Notes under the pieces: model-generated
What the model was told of the DNA's origin: nothing
What the model saw: the letters and a program-made list of their open reading frames with translations, nothing else
Databases searched by the model: none
From: Arthonia radiata
Taxonomy: Eukaryota > Ascomycota > Arthoniomycetes > Arthoniales > Arthoniaceae
NCBI GenBank assembly: GCA_002989075.1
Contig: PSQN01000017.1
Span: forward strand, 3,789,453 to 3,853,452
Direction: 5' to 3'
DNA length: 64,000 nucleotides
Shown: in pieces, positions 27,858 to 38,632 of the stretch
How positions within the stretch are numbered: position 1 is the first letter of the stretch
Layout of the letters: each line of letters begins with the position of its first letter
Position numbers and translations under genes: made by a program

Positions 27858-30800
27858 TGTTACGAGTACCAGCCCCAGACAGCCTAGCGCACGTTCAAGC
27901 ATCAACCACTGCTAATTATCTTAGCCCTACCAGTATTATTTCTGACTAAGCCTATAAACCCGCTGTAGGCATTATTAGACAAGACAGCTATAAAAGCCTA
28001 TATTCCCTATAAATCCGATATAAGCATTGTCGAGTTAGTAAAAATAAAGGAACTCTCTCTATATACCTTAGACTATATAGTTAAACTAATAGCCGACCTT
28101 AGAATAGACTTTAGTCTATTAACTTAACATTTGAATACAAGTTCCTTAACTATATTTAGGTAACGTACTTTACCTTCTATCTATCTTAGTTAAGCCCCTC
28201 TTACCTTCTATAATCTATCTCGCCTCTCCTACCTTTTAGTCTCTAGCACACGAGATACCTACTACTAAGGTCGACAAGCACACAAGGTAAGTGAGCCTTA
28301 GCTCGGTCTCCCCAGCGACCGGCGTTACACTTTAACAGACTCGCTACGAAAGCAGAGAAAGCAGATTAATTATGTCTACTACTTTGGTACCCAACAGCCG
28401 CAACGCTACGAACAGGCTGGCCAGCAAAATGGCCGCTATAGGTAAGATATCGGACGTTAACACTAAGATAGGTAAAAGCTTCTTCGGTAAACGTTCTAAA
28501 CTTACTTTATTTCTAATACGCTTAGCCGTATATTTTAAGACTTATAAGGATTAGTTTCCGAATAACAGTACTATAGTTTTGTTTGCCGCATCCTGCATAA
28601 ATAGCGAGGCATACAAATAGTTTAACTTCTATCTTAAAGACTACCTCTACAAGGTACCTAACAAACGATAAGAAGAGACTAACGAGCTCTTCTCTAGCTT
28701 TGCTACGTTTCAGCAAAAGCTCCGACAGGTGTACGGGGATACAGATTCCGAACGTACTGCTGTACGTAAACTTAAGATACTCCGTTAGATAGAATCAGCC
28801 AGCCGATATACCGCTGAGTTCCTACAGTATACTAACTAAACCGGATAGAATAAAGGACCCCTAATCGACGCCTTTTATAAAGGCTTAAAGGACTATGTTA
28901 AGGAAATTATCTATATTCGTAGAGAAAAGTTTACTAAACTAGAGAAGTTTATAAAACAAGCCAAGAAAATCGACGACAGTAACTTTAAACGACAGTTAGA
29001 AAAGAAAGAAACTAACTTAGGCAAGTTTACCTAGACTCGGAGTAAGTACAACTTACAACAAGACCGGGGTAATTCAATAGAATTAGACTTTACGAAGCTC
29101 TATAGAAAACTAAACAACTAGGAACGAGAACATAGAATGAAGAACAAGCTATACTTGTATTGCGGAAAACTAGAGCATTAAGTTAAAGAATGCTGTTCTA
29201 AGAAACAACAGTTTAATAGTACTAACAGAAACGGATACAACAATCGATCTTAGAGACCCCGTTTCCTACGACAACATTTTAATATAACTACTTAGATACA
29301 GGAGGACACCCACTAGGTTACTTTCAACAAAAAGCATAACAAACAGAACTTATTTAACTTATATAAGAACTAGGATACAGACATTGAGTTATAGGAAGAA
29401 ACAAAGGAACGACAAATAAAACAGGAACAATAAAATCTATAGGACTAGAACAATATTAACTGCACTATTCTAAGGCAGTAGGTACAAGATACCGTTGCAC
29501 TACACGAAACACTATTCTAAACCGTATACTACGATAATAATTGTACGATCTACGAATCTAACAAATTGGGGTCAGAATAATGGCCGAAGAAATCAATATC
29601 TCTAAAACAAGATTTAACACAAAAACTAGGCCTTACCCGAGAACGATCTAGGTTACCTTACCTAGAAACTTAAGGGGAATCTAAGGAAGAATAGACCGTA
29701 GAGGCTAAGCAAGATAGCAGCTACGATGCGTTATAGGCAAGACAACGACTTAAAGACAAAAATATAGATTCTAATGGTATAGAATCCTTGCTTGAGAACG
29801 ATACTAACCAGTAAGAACAAACCCTAATCCGTTAGAAAGAAATAATATAGAGACTTTGTTAGTTGGCCTTCTATAATAGGAAGTTGAGCGCTGATAGAGA
29901 TATTAACGATATTCTAGGATATATTTACTTACGCCTACGACGACTAGTAAACTACCTTATTAGAGATCTAGAATTGCGTAGTTAGTACTAATATCTTTAA
30001 CTAACAATATATAACCTATAGACACGACAGATTTTAACTAGCAATAGTTGTATAATTAAAGTAGGGATCGTAAACAGCAAACCAGACGTTATAATAAAAG
30101 CAGTACTAGAACACCTCACACAGGAATTCTTACAGCAAATTAACCGACAATAGGTTCCGGTACTTAGATTACTCTAGAACGTATACAATCAACAGAGAAA
30201 AGACTAGGCCGACTGCTTCAAGGGTAGAAGTACCGGCCCGTCCAACGGTTAAACCCTCTAGAAGTCTAGCTCTGTATAAGCTCGGCTTTCTATAGAACAT
30301 ACCTACACACTCGAGCAACGATAAACTATAGAAACATTAAAATTATAATCGATTTAGACGCAACGAGCAACTTTATCTTAACACGCTGCGTTAAGGAGTG
30401 CTAGATACAAACACAAAAAAAGAAATTACTCTACGTACTGTTTAGATTTTAAGGAGCAGAGGAAAGAGTCGACTACAAAACTTTGCCAATAGGTATAACA
30501 ATTAGAGACTATTAGGAAGAAATTACTTATAATATTGTAAATATTAACTAGTACTACGCTATATTAGGTATACCTTAGTTACAACAATATAATCTAAAAG
30601 TAGATTAGAGAACTAAGAAACTCCTCTTTACTAGATACAAGCACTCTAGACAAGAGTCGTTCTACGGAACAGATACCCTATAAGCTATCTTTAGTAGTAA
30701 AGATAAGGAGCGCAATAAAGAACTTACGCGGGTTAGTACTACTATACTCCAACACTCAGATATCCTATAAAAGGAGTCTAACGCAGTATTTCGTCTATAG

Positions 30801-33800
30801 CTAGCTACACGTAAGTATAAACAAGAGACAACTACACGCTAACGATTCTATACGACAACAAGTACTTAGTTAATCGCTAAGATACTAAAGAAATACGATT
30901 AATTCTAATACTTGTTTAAGGAAGCTAAGCCAGACTCAGCTCTCTTAGAATACAAACCGTAAGATTACACAATACCTTTATAAGAAGGCAAAACGCCAAT
31001 ATTCGATCTAATATACTTTCTATTAGAAGCAGAAAATTAAGCGCTCTGCGACTATCTCAAAGAAAATCTTAAGAAAGGATTTATTTAGAAATTAACATTA
31101 TTAGCCGGATACCCGATACTCTTCGTACCAAAGAAAAATAGTAAACTACGACTCTACGTAGATTATAGACAATTAAACAGAGTAACTATTAAGAATCGAT
31201 ACCCGCTACCACGCATCAACGAGATTACAGACTAATTATATAACGCGCAATAGTTTACTAAGTTTGACCTACAAGGAGCCTACAACCTAATCTATATAAA
31301 GAAAGGTAAAGAATAGAAAACAGCCTTCCGTACCAGACACAGACTTTTTAAGTATTGCGTTATACCCTTTAGGCTAATAAACGCACTAGCATTATTTTAG
31401 AAACTAATTAACAACATACTTAGTAATTACCTAGACATATTTATAACTGCTTATCTAAACAATATCCTAGTATATAGCTGTATACTAGAAGAATATAAGA
31501 AATATATTAAGAAGATACTAGAAAGATTGGCGCGTACCGATTTACAAATCGATATCGAGAAAACCTAGTTTTATCAACAATCCGTCGAATTTCTTAGATT
31601 TATAATTACTAAGCACAATCTCTAAATAGAAGATTTAAAGATCTAATCCGTTCTAACCTAGCCTATACTAAAGAATATAAAATAACTACAACAGTTTCTT
31701 AATTTTACTAACTACTATAGGCGGTAGATATCTAACTTTAGCCGAATTATAGCACCGCTGTCTTAATAGACAAAATAATCGATAGGATTCTTCTAGACGC
31801 AAAAAGAACAATTAGTATTTAAAGAGCTTAAGAAAGCTTTTAAGATTGAGCCCGTACTAGCAATATTCGACTCTAACCTACCGATTATCATAGAAATAGA
31901 CGCGTTAGACTATACAATTAAAGTATACATAAGTTAAAACAATAAGGAAAGAAAGCTTAGACCAGTAGCTTTCTACTCAAGGAAGATATTACCTATAGAA
32001 CAGAACTATAATATTTACGATAAAGAGCTCTTAGCTATTATAGCAGCATTCGAGATATAGCGAGCTTATCTAGAAGGAGCAAACTATATAATTATAGTAT
32101 ATATAGATTATAAGAATCTAACTTACTTTGTAACAACAAAGAAGCTTAATCGCAGACAAGTTAGATAGTTAGAAACTATAGCTCTATACGACTTTATTAT
32201 TACCTACAAGAAAGGTTCTGAGAACGATAGAGCCGACGTACTGAGCTGACGTCTAGATTACCTCAATAACAAGAAATACGTCGAGCACGCAATCTTCTGA
32301 GAACACAATAATAAGATTAAATACAATTAATTGGCTATAACAACCGAGTTTGTTATCGAACTAGACAGCCGAATCCTAGACATCCTAAACGACTCTGAAA
32401 CCTACTAAGAAAACGAGAAACGACATCTAGGATTAACTAAGAACAACAAGAGATATTACGAATTCTAAGGCAAAATCTACGTCCTAAGGAATCTAATCTA
32501 AAACATTATTAGTAACTTCTACGATAACCCAACTAAAGGACATAAAGGCATCGATAATACTATAGAAAAGATTACAAGAACCTATTACATTCCGAGAATC
32601 CGACACTACGTCGAAGATTATATCCGAGAATACGATATATATACAAGAACTAAGCACCCAAGGCATTTATTATACAGTAAACTACAACTACTAGAGATAC
32701 CCGAGAGACTATAGTATACGGTCTTACTAGACTTTATAACTAAACTACCAATATTCAAGGATCTACTTACAGAAGTAGCTTACAACGCTATCCTCGTTAT
32801 ATACGACAAACTAACAAAATACGTATACTTTGTATCTTATAAGGAAGCTAGTAACTTAGAACAACTAGCGTATACCTTCCTACAGATTATCTTAGCTAAC
32901 TATAGTCAACCGCAAAGAATTGTCTTAGACAGAGATCGAAAATTCGTCTTACGATTCTAAACATCTTTAATACAATAACTAAGGACTAAACAAAAAATGT
33001 TAATATTATTCTACCCGCAAACAGACAGACAAACAGAACAAACAAATTAAACGCTAGAGTAGTATCTCTGGGCGTACATTAACTATCAGTAGAACGACTA
33101 GGTACAATTGCTACTAGTAGCGCAAGTAGCGCACAACGATACCAAAAACGATATAACTAAGACAACTCTGTTCTATGTCTTATATAGCTATTACCCTCTT
33201 TAGGACAGACAACTGCACAATACTACCGAAAACGAGACAGCTATACAAATAGCTACAAGCATAAAAACCCTACACCAGCAGTTAAAGTCTAACAGCGAGT
33301 TTATTACCGAACGAATGAGAAAATAGTATAACAAATCAAGAACTATCCTAAATACAAGCATAAAAGAGGAGGGAAGAGCTTACTTGCTTATAAGAAACTT
33401 AAAAACTATTAGATCAAGCAAGAAACTCGACTACACTAAGACAAGACCGTTTAAAATCTTACAGCAATTAAGACCTATAACATTTAAACTAGAACTCCTA
33501 AAGACAATAAGAATACATTCTGTATTCTATATAGCGCTGTTAAAACTAGTCTACTTCCAAGAAGCGGAACGACCCAACCCCAAAATCCTTTCTAACAACT
33601 AAGAACCCGAGTACGAGGTTAAAACGATTCGAGCTTACAGACAACACCGAGGCAAACGACAGTATCTCGTAAAATAGAAAGAATACTCCAAACATAAAAA
33701 TTAATGGGAACCGGAACGAAACCTAACTAACTATAAAGCTACCATTCAACAGTATTAGAACCAGAATATTAGTCGGTCGTAGCAGCATTAATACCTTAAT

Positions 33801-35008
33801 CTACTACCTAGTGTGCCTCGCCGGCATCCAGATTATCTTTAAACGAACCAGCCTACTACGTTACAGGACCGCTACCCAATACCGAATAAGAGTTACTCTA
33901 AAAGTTAATAGATAACCCGCTCAGACATTTAAATATATTATTACTAGCTATCGACGTAGTAAGCTTCTCTTACTTCAATAACTTATTCTAAGCTAACTTC
34001 GCTGCTACCCGCGTACAAGTCTTCTTAACCTCCTCTTTTAACTTCTAGACCTTAGATCGGTTACGCTGTACAGCCGCAACGAACGCTGCTGTCTAAGCCT
34101 TTAATAAATGTAATTAGCGCTTCGCGCGCTAGAGGGCAGCCAACTAAGAGAAATATTAAGAATAAACTAAACGCGCTACAACTAAGTTAGTTCTAGTTAC
34201 TACAAGAAGACAGCAACAAGGCATACTATCTACCATTAATACCCGTAAATTACAACTCTTCTCGTCCCGAGTATATACCGAACACGTCGCCTTCCTAGAC
34301 TGAACTACACATCTTTCCTTAGTCGACATATATTTAGAATAAGAAGGCATTTCGATACCGTAGGCTTTAATTAACAGGTATTAGCTATACTTTTTATTAG
34401 GACCCGCAGTAACGGACTTTATGCGAGGTATAGCGACTTACAAATTAGTTACAAAGAGGGGGACGAAACGCAACTTATACGTGTTTAAAAGGCTGAGGGT
34501 CAATCGAGGACGATTTAACTAGAAGAGAGGGGATTGTATTACGAGTACCAGCTCTAGACGGCCTAGCGCACGTCTAAGTATTAACTACTGCTAATTATCT
34601 TAGTCCTACTAGTATTATTCCCGACTAAGCCTATAAACCCGCTGTAGGTATTATCGGACAAGACGGCTATAAAAGCCTATATTCTCTATAAACCCGATAT
34701 AGATATTATCGAGTTAGTAAACATAAAGAAACTCTCCCTGTATACCTTAGACTATATAGTTAGACTAATGGCCGACTTTAGGATAGACTTTAGTTTATTA
34801 ACTTAACATCTGAATATAAGTTTCTTAACTATATTCAGATAACGTACTTCACCTTCTATCTATCTTAGTCAAGCCCCTCTTACCTTCTATAATCTGTCTC
34901 GCCTCTCCTGCCTTTTAGTCTCTAGCACACAAGATACCTACCACCAAGGTCGACAAGCATACAAGGCAAGTGAGCCTTAGCTCGGTCTCCCCAGCGACCG
35001 GCGTTATA
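27858..35008 (+). mobile_element. Ty3/Gypsy chromovirus element B (fossil), inserted in a Copia LTR
   Basis: Fossil, 7,151 bp, structurally complete. LTRs are 27858-28329 and 34537-35008 (both 472 bp, type B U3), flanked by a perfect target duplication CTTAT (27853-27857 and 35009-35013). Plus-strand parts in order: gag N-terminal region (28372-28700), CCHC knuckle near 29155-29210, RT near 31130-31500, RNase H near 31870-32230, integrase near 32500-33300, and a chromodomain near 33605-33740 (EVKTIRAYRQHRGKRQYL). An antisense frame occupies about 33800-34350 and a purine-rich tract precedes the 3' LTR. It is broken by many stops but retains more coding signal than element A. The perfect duplication and equal LTR lengths mark it as one of the younger insertions of the stack. 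Confidence 0.9.
33800..34350 (-). other. Antisense frame in the 3' internal region of gypsy element B
   Basis: Fossil part. A 64-residue open stretch (34156-34350) contains KERCVVQSRKATCSVYTRDE, which aligns by eye with the antisense segment in the minus-strand gypsy chain near 5280-5350. A downstream Lys-rich part follows. The matching pattern in independently inserted copies suggests a real ancestral antisense gene of this element family rather than a chance frame. Broken in all copies here. Confidence 0.5.
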
Positions 35009-35342
35009 CTTATATATCTAAGTTTAGCGGTCCGTACAGGACTTACTAGATATCTGTTCTTTTGATAGGGGCCAGATAACCTATAACTTACCGCACAAGA
35101 CAGTAATTCCGTCTATCTAAAACTGTTAGTCTCTAAGTCTATTCTGTGTTGTCTTAGACTATAGGCTAGCTGTCTAGGACGGGTCGTACAATGCTCCTTT
35201 TTGTTCTAGGTCCGGGCTACTAGGCCCGACCCTTTAGGTAAAAGGCTTGTTCTATTCTAGGCCGAGACAGCTGATAGGACCTGTCCAATACTCCGGGCCC
35301 CTAGGGATTCTAGCTAACCAGCTAGTTGGTTAATTTCCAATA

Positions 35343-35818
35343 CAACTACAAAGAGTAGAAAGAGGAGACTAGCTTGAGACTAGTGCAATACTTAGGCTTA
35401 GTACAGGTACAATACTTAGTAGCAAGGAGAAGCTGTTGTTATGTTGTCTATCTTGTTAGCTAGAATTCTCTAGAGAGATTCTAGCTTATATATCTAAGTC
35501 TAGCGGCCTGTATAGGACTTACTAAATATCTATTCTTTTGATAGGGGCCAGATAACCTGTAACTTACTGTACAAGATATTAATTCTGTCTATCCAAAACT
35601 ATTAGTCTCTAAGTCTATTTTGTGTTGTCTTAGACTATAGGCCAGCTGTCTAGAACAGGTCGTACAATGCTCCTTTTTGTTTTAAGCTCGGGCTACTAGG
35701 CCCGACCCTTTAGATAAAAGGCTTGTTCTATTCTAAGCCAAGACAGCCGGTAGGACCTGTCCGATACTCCAGGCTCCTAGGGGTTCCGACTAACCAGCTA
35801 GTTGGTTAATTTCTAACA
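35343..35818 (-). repeat. Second Copia LTR copy, 5'-truncated, at the right edge of the nest
   Basis: Fossil repeat of 476 bp, lacking about the first 35 bp of the 508-bp Copia LTR on the plus strand and ending in the full TTTCTAACA terminus at 35818. It lies head-to-tail with the LTR that ends at 35342. Its orientation is opposite to the LTR at 2660-3638, although those two appear to be the outer ends of the Copia layer. Confidence 0.78.
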
Positions 35819-36031
35819 AATTTAGCTATATAGTTTAAGGTATATAAATATATTTCTTTATGTTTAACGGTTCTAACAATTCTTTTGTTGCGTCGTTAGA
35901 ATTCTATTGCGATATAGCGACGTTACCGACGTCGCTATGTCGAAGTTGTCGGGTATCCTATATAATGCTCTAATGAGGCTGGGCGTGCTCAGCCTTGTAC
36001 TAGCCAGATGTAGTAAGATCGTAACACTTAG

Positions 36032-36485
36032 CACTAAAGTTGTGTTGCGCGAAATCTTTGTTTATAGCTTCCTAAAGGGAGAGAGAAATTCTGAAAAGTG
36101 CGATTGAATTGTAAATACTAGGCGTAGAGCGTAACATTGGCCAATAAGCGATCCGAGACGGCCAATATATTGCCTAGTAAGGAGCAAAAGTACCGACTGT
36201 TAGCAATTTACTAACAAAATTTAGGCTGATTACTAAAAATGCTGCAAGTTGGGCTTAGACACTCTGCTAATTAATTGTCGTCCTTCTTGTTTTGGTAGTT
36301 TTGAGCCATATCTGGCCGTGCGCACGCTAAAAAGCCCAAGCTTTGCAACCCCCGCGCGCTGGTACGAATAATTGTGATTGCGGAGCGGCTGAGGCCACTG
36401 AGACTACTATACAGCATAATAGGATATAAGAGCACAATAGACATACGAATACACCCCTACAATGCGATAAAACAACCCCCTCCAT
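36032..36485. other. Right flank of the nest and upstream region of the Mg-chelatase-like gene
   Basis: No gene is supported. 36181-36260 is an imperfect inverted match to 2110-2153. AT-rich composition ends at about 36330, after which ordinary GC-rich genic DNA begins. The promoter of the gene starting at 36486 must lie in the last about 150 bp or overlap the transposon flank. Confidence 0.55.
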
Positions 36486-37527
36486 ATGGATCTCGCCCTC
36501 CTCACCGCCCTCGCCGCCGCCCAACCCCTCATCTTCCTCTCCCCCTCCGCCTCCGACGAAACGCCCTTCGCCCTCGCCCAAATCTGCTCCGCCTACTCCC
36601 TATCCTCCTCAACCATCACGCCCGCCGACCTCTCACGCTCAAACCTCGCAGATGAGGATACAAACGTCCTCATAGTCACGGATCTGCACCGCGCCCACCG
36701 TAACGTCCAAGTCGAAGCACTCGAACTAATACGGACGAAAGCGAAGCGGAAGGATCTGTTCGTATTCGTTGCGTTGTTGCCGGTGGAAGTGAAGTCGAAG
36801 GGCCCGCCGTACTTGACACCGCATCTTGTAAGCTAGCTTTACCACTATCCCTTCTCCATCCACTAGCCCTTCCCCTAACCCTCTCCTTTCTCCTCCTCCT
36901 CCTCCTCCTGCACCACCACCCCTAATACACCTCCATCACCCACACCCACAAGACGAGAACCAAATCCTAACAACCCAGAACGACCTCTTCCTCCTCTCCC
37001 ACGAAACCGAGCCTACGGCCGCCATCGCCCCGGACCCGCTCTCCAAAGCCGCCATCCTGGAACTCCAGCACGAAGTCAGCCGCGTCCGGATCTCGGCGGA
37101 AATGCGACGGTACACGCACGACATTGTCTCGTTTCTGCGGATGCACCGGGCTTGTGGGGGTGGGGTGAGCGCCGTGGCGACGAGGCAGTTGTATTTGTTG
37201 TCGAAGTATGTTTACCCCTTTGACTTTGGTGTGCTCTTAGTGTGGTGTGATTTCTGACATGGCGTGGTTTTTGATACGTTAAGGGACGGGCAAGCTGACT
37301 GAAACAGGGTCCTGGCCGTGCTCAACGATCTGAACTATGTAACGCCGTCGCTTGTGGCGATGGCGGCGCGGAAGGTGTATTTGCATCGATTGACGATTAC
37401 GAAGCCGGAGGACGATCGGACTTTGCAGTGGGGAAGTGATATTGAGGCGGTGAGGGAGGCGTTGAGTGGGGTGACTGCGGAGAGTTTGGTTGATGAGGTG
37501 TTGGAGACGGTGGAGTGTCCTCTTTGA
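36486..37527 (+). CDS. Fungal magnesium-chelatase-like AAA+ lid-domain protein
   Basis: Three exons: 36486-36827, 36958-37205 and 37308-37527, giving about 269 residues with consistent phases (introns 130 and 102 nt). The N-terminal part is a reduced core with NVLIVTDLHRAHRNVQVEAL followed by LELIRTKAKRK, resembling the 'associates with alternative subunits / RTKR' block of fungal Mg-chelatase-like proteins. The C-terminal part (EMRRYTHDIVSFLRMHRA; LNDLNYVTPSLVAMAARKVY; ending VECPL) is the characteristic helical lid. Fungi make no chlorophyll, so the name is only structural; the cellular role is unknown. No Walker A motif is visible. The protein seems short at its N-terminus compared with relatives I remember (about 330-400 residues), and the gene begins only 460 bp from the transposon nest. 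The first intron's acceptor is the least certain boundary. Confidence 0.7.
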
Positions 37528-37743
37528 AGATGGAGGAGGTAATGGTGATGAGTAATGATTCATGAGCTACGACAGCTATGACTGCGTTGAACCACAACAA
37601 CCCAAAATGGACATCAAAGCCACCCAGAACAGCCTTGATCGCAATCATAGCGACAACCGCCATCCGTGTGTTGATCGAACACTTCTACGGGCCACAACTC
37701 TCGCCTTTAGCTGGATCACGACAAGACCAGCCGACGCACGACC

Positions 37744-38632
37744 TCACACCATACTCTTCCCCATACTATCCTTGCCACTATCACCATCACTCTCCGCAAA
37801 CGTACTACCCTCACTACTCTCCTTCAGAGTACTACCAGCAGCACTGCTGGGACTCCACTTCTCCTTCTCAGCCTTCTCACGCTCCTTCCGCTCCTGCTTC
37901 AATACCTTCTCTTGCCGCCTAACAGCCTTAGCCCTGCGATGGTTCTGGTAGCGCTTCGAGAAGAACTCACGCATGCACGTGAAGATGCAGAAGGATACCG
38001 GCAGTCCGATCGGGATGATGACGGTGAAGAGGAGGATCAGCATGATCTCGGTGGTCGGGTAGGTGTGCTTCATGGTGTTGATGATGGCGGAGGTGTCGCG
38101 GGGGAAGGTGGGGGGTCGGAACTCGAGGGAGGCGTTGTGGGCTTTGTAGCTGTGGAGGGGTGGTTAGCATGGATTGCTTGCGTTGGGAAAGGAGAGGTAG
38201 AGGGAGACGTGGCTTACTAGATCGAACCACGGCTCACGGACTGCCGCTCAATGCTCTCAACACCCATGTTCCAGCCGCAGTTGTCGAAGTCCGCGTTCTT
38301 GTAGTCGATCATGGTGAAGCCCGGGAGCTTGGCGATGTTCTTGCGGAGGTCTTTTGGATAGTTTATTGACCATGGTGAGGAGATGCAATAGCTGTTCAAG
38401 ACAAATTAGTATGCCTGCCAATCCGTGTGGCTAGTGAGAGACCGGCGCAGGGATAATGCTTGAGGAACATCTGAGATGGTAAAGCCGTCACCCACTCAAC
38501 AGTGTTATCATTGGCGTTCTGGAAGCAAGCCTGAGGACCAATGCAAGCATTGACGGTGGTCAGGTCGCTGTCGTCCGCCAGGACAATGAGAGGGATTGCC
38601 ATGGCGACGAGGCTCAAGAGTATCGACTTCAT
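37744..38632 (-). CDS. Single-pass membrane protein with signal peptide, unrecognised
   Basis: Exons read as 38632-38443, about 38391-38218 and 38149-37744 (about 255 residues). The N-terminus MKSILLSLVAMAIPLIVLA is a good signal peptide. A lumenal part follows with six or so cysteines (ACIGPQACFQN; HYPCAG; SYCISS; DNCGWNMG) and an N-glycosylation site (HNAS). Then comes one hydrophobic span (MLILLFTVIIPIGLPVSFCIF) and a basic, charged cytosolic tail rich in Lys, Glu and Ser. This suggests a type I membrane protein of the secretory pathway or plasma membrane. In my reading the frames on either side of the first intron differ by one base for the obvious GT..AG pair (branch site ACTAAT), so that boundary or the gene's integrity is unsure. 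It converges with the Mg-chelatase-like gene. No family recognised. Confidence 0.6.

Larger units (their letters stand above)
22835..35342 (-). mobile_element. Copia (Ty1/Copia) element, minus strand (fossil), interrupted by gypsy B
   Basis: Fossil with a left LTR at 22835-23341 (507 bp) and a right LTR at 27679-27857 plus 35014-35342 (508 bp in total), split by gypsy element B. The internal part is 23342-27678. In minus-strand order: gag with a CCHC knuckle (open stretch 26632-26946, CPFCNKKGHKPATCW), integrase (25435-26400; open stretch 25435-25725 with GSVTYLKEPKPKKLDARA), reverse transcriptase (about 24100-25250), and RNase H (open stretch 23666-23854 with SSCEAEYMALKEAI). A polypurine tract abuts the left LTR and a half-tRNA-type primer site abuts the right LTR. 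Open stretches are longer and CpG/GC content is higher than in the gypsy copies, so it is less decayed, but it still has many breaks. No matching 5-bp duplication was found at its two outer ends. Confidence 0.87.
2542..36026 (-). mobile_element. Outermost gypsy-type LTR remnant, split by the whole nest
   Basis: Fossil. The left part, 2542-2659, matches the first about 118 bp of the gypsy LTRs in this block in reverse orientation (TGTAACGCCGGTCGCTGGG-type end). The right part, 35819-36026, matches the far end of the same LTR type (type C) and finishes in GATCGTAACA. The two parts are flanked by the exact 5-bp duplication CTTAG at 2537-2541 and 36027-36031, which makes this the oldest layer still readable. 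Compared with intact type C LTRs (450 bp), the middle about 125 bp are absent. Everything between the two parts was inserted later. It is a solo-LTR-like scar with no coding content. Confidence 0.8.

Noticed and set aside
37562-37951. Overlapping plus-strand frames of 114-129 codons
   Set aside because: They overlap the 3' end of the membrane-protein gene on the other strand and consist of Ser/Pro/Leu-rich chance translation.
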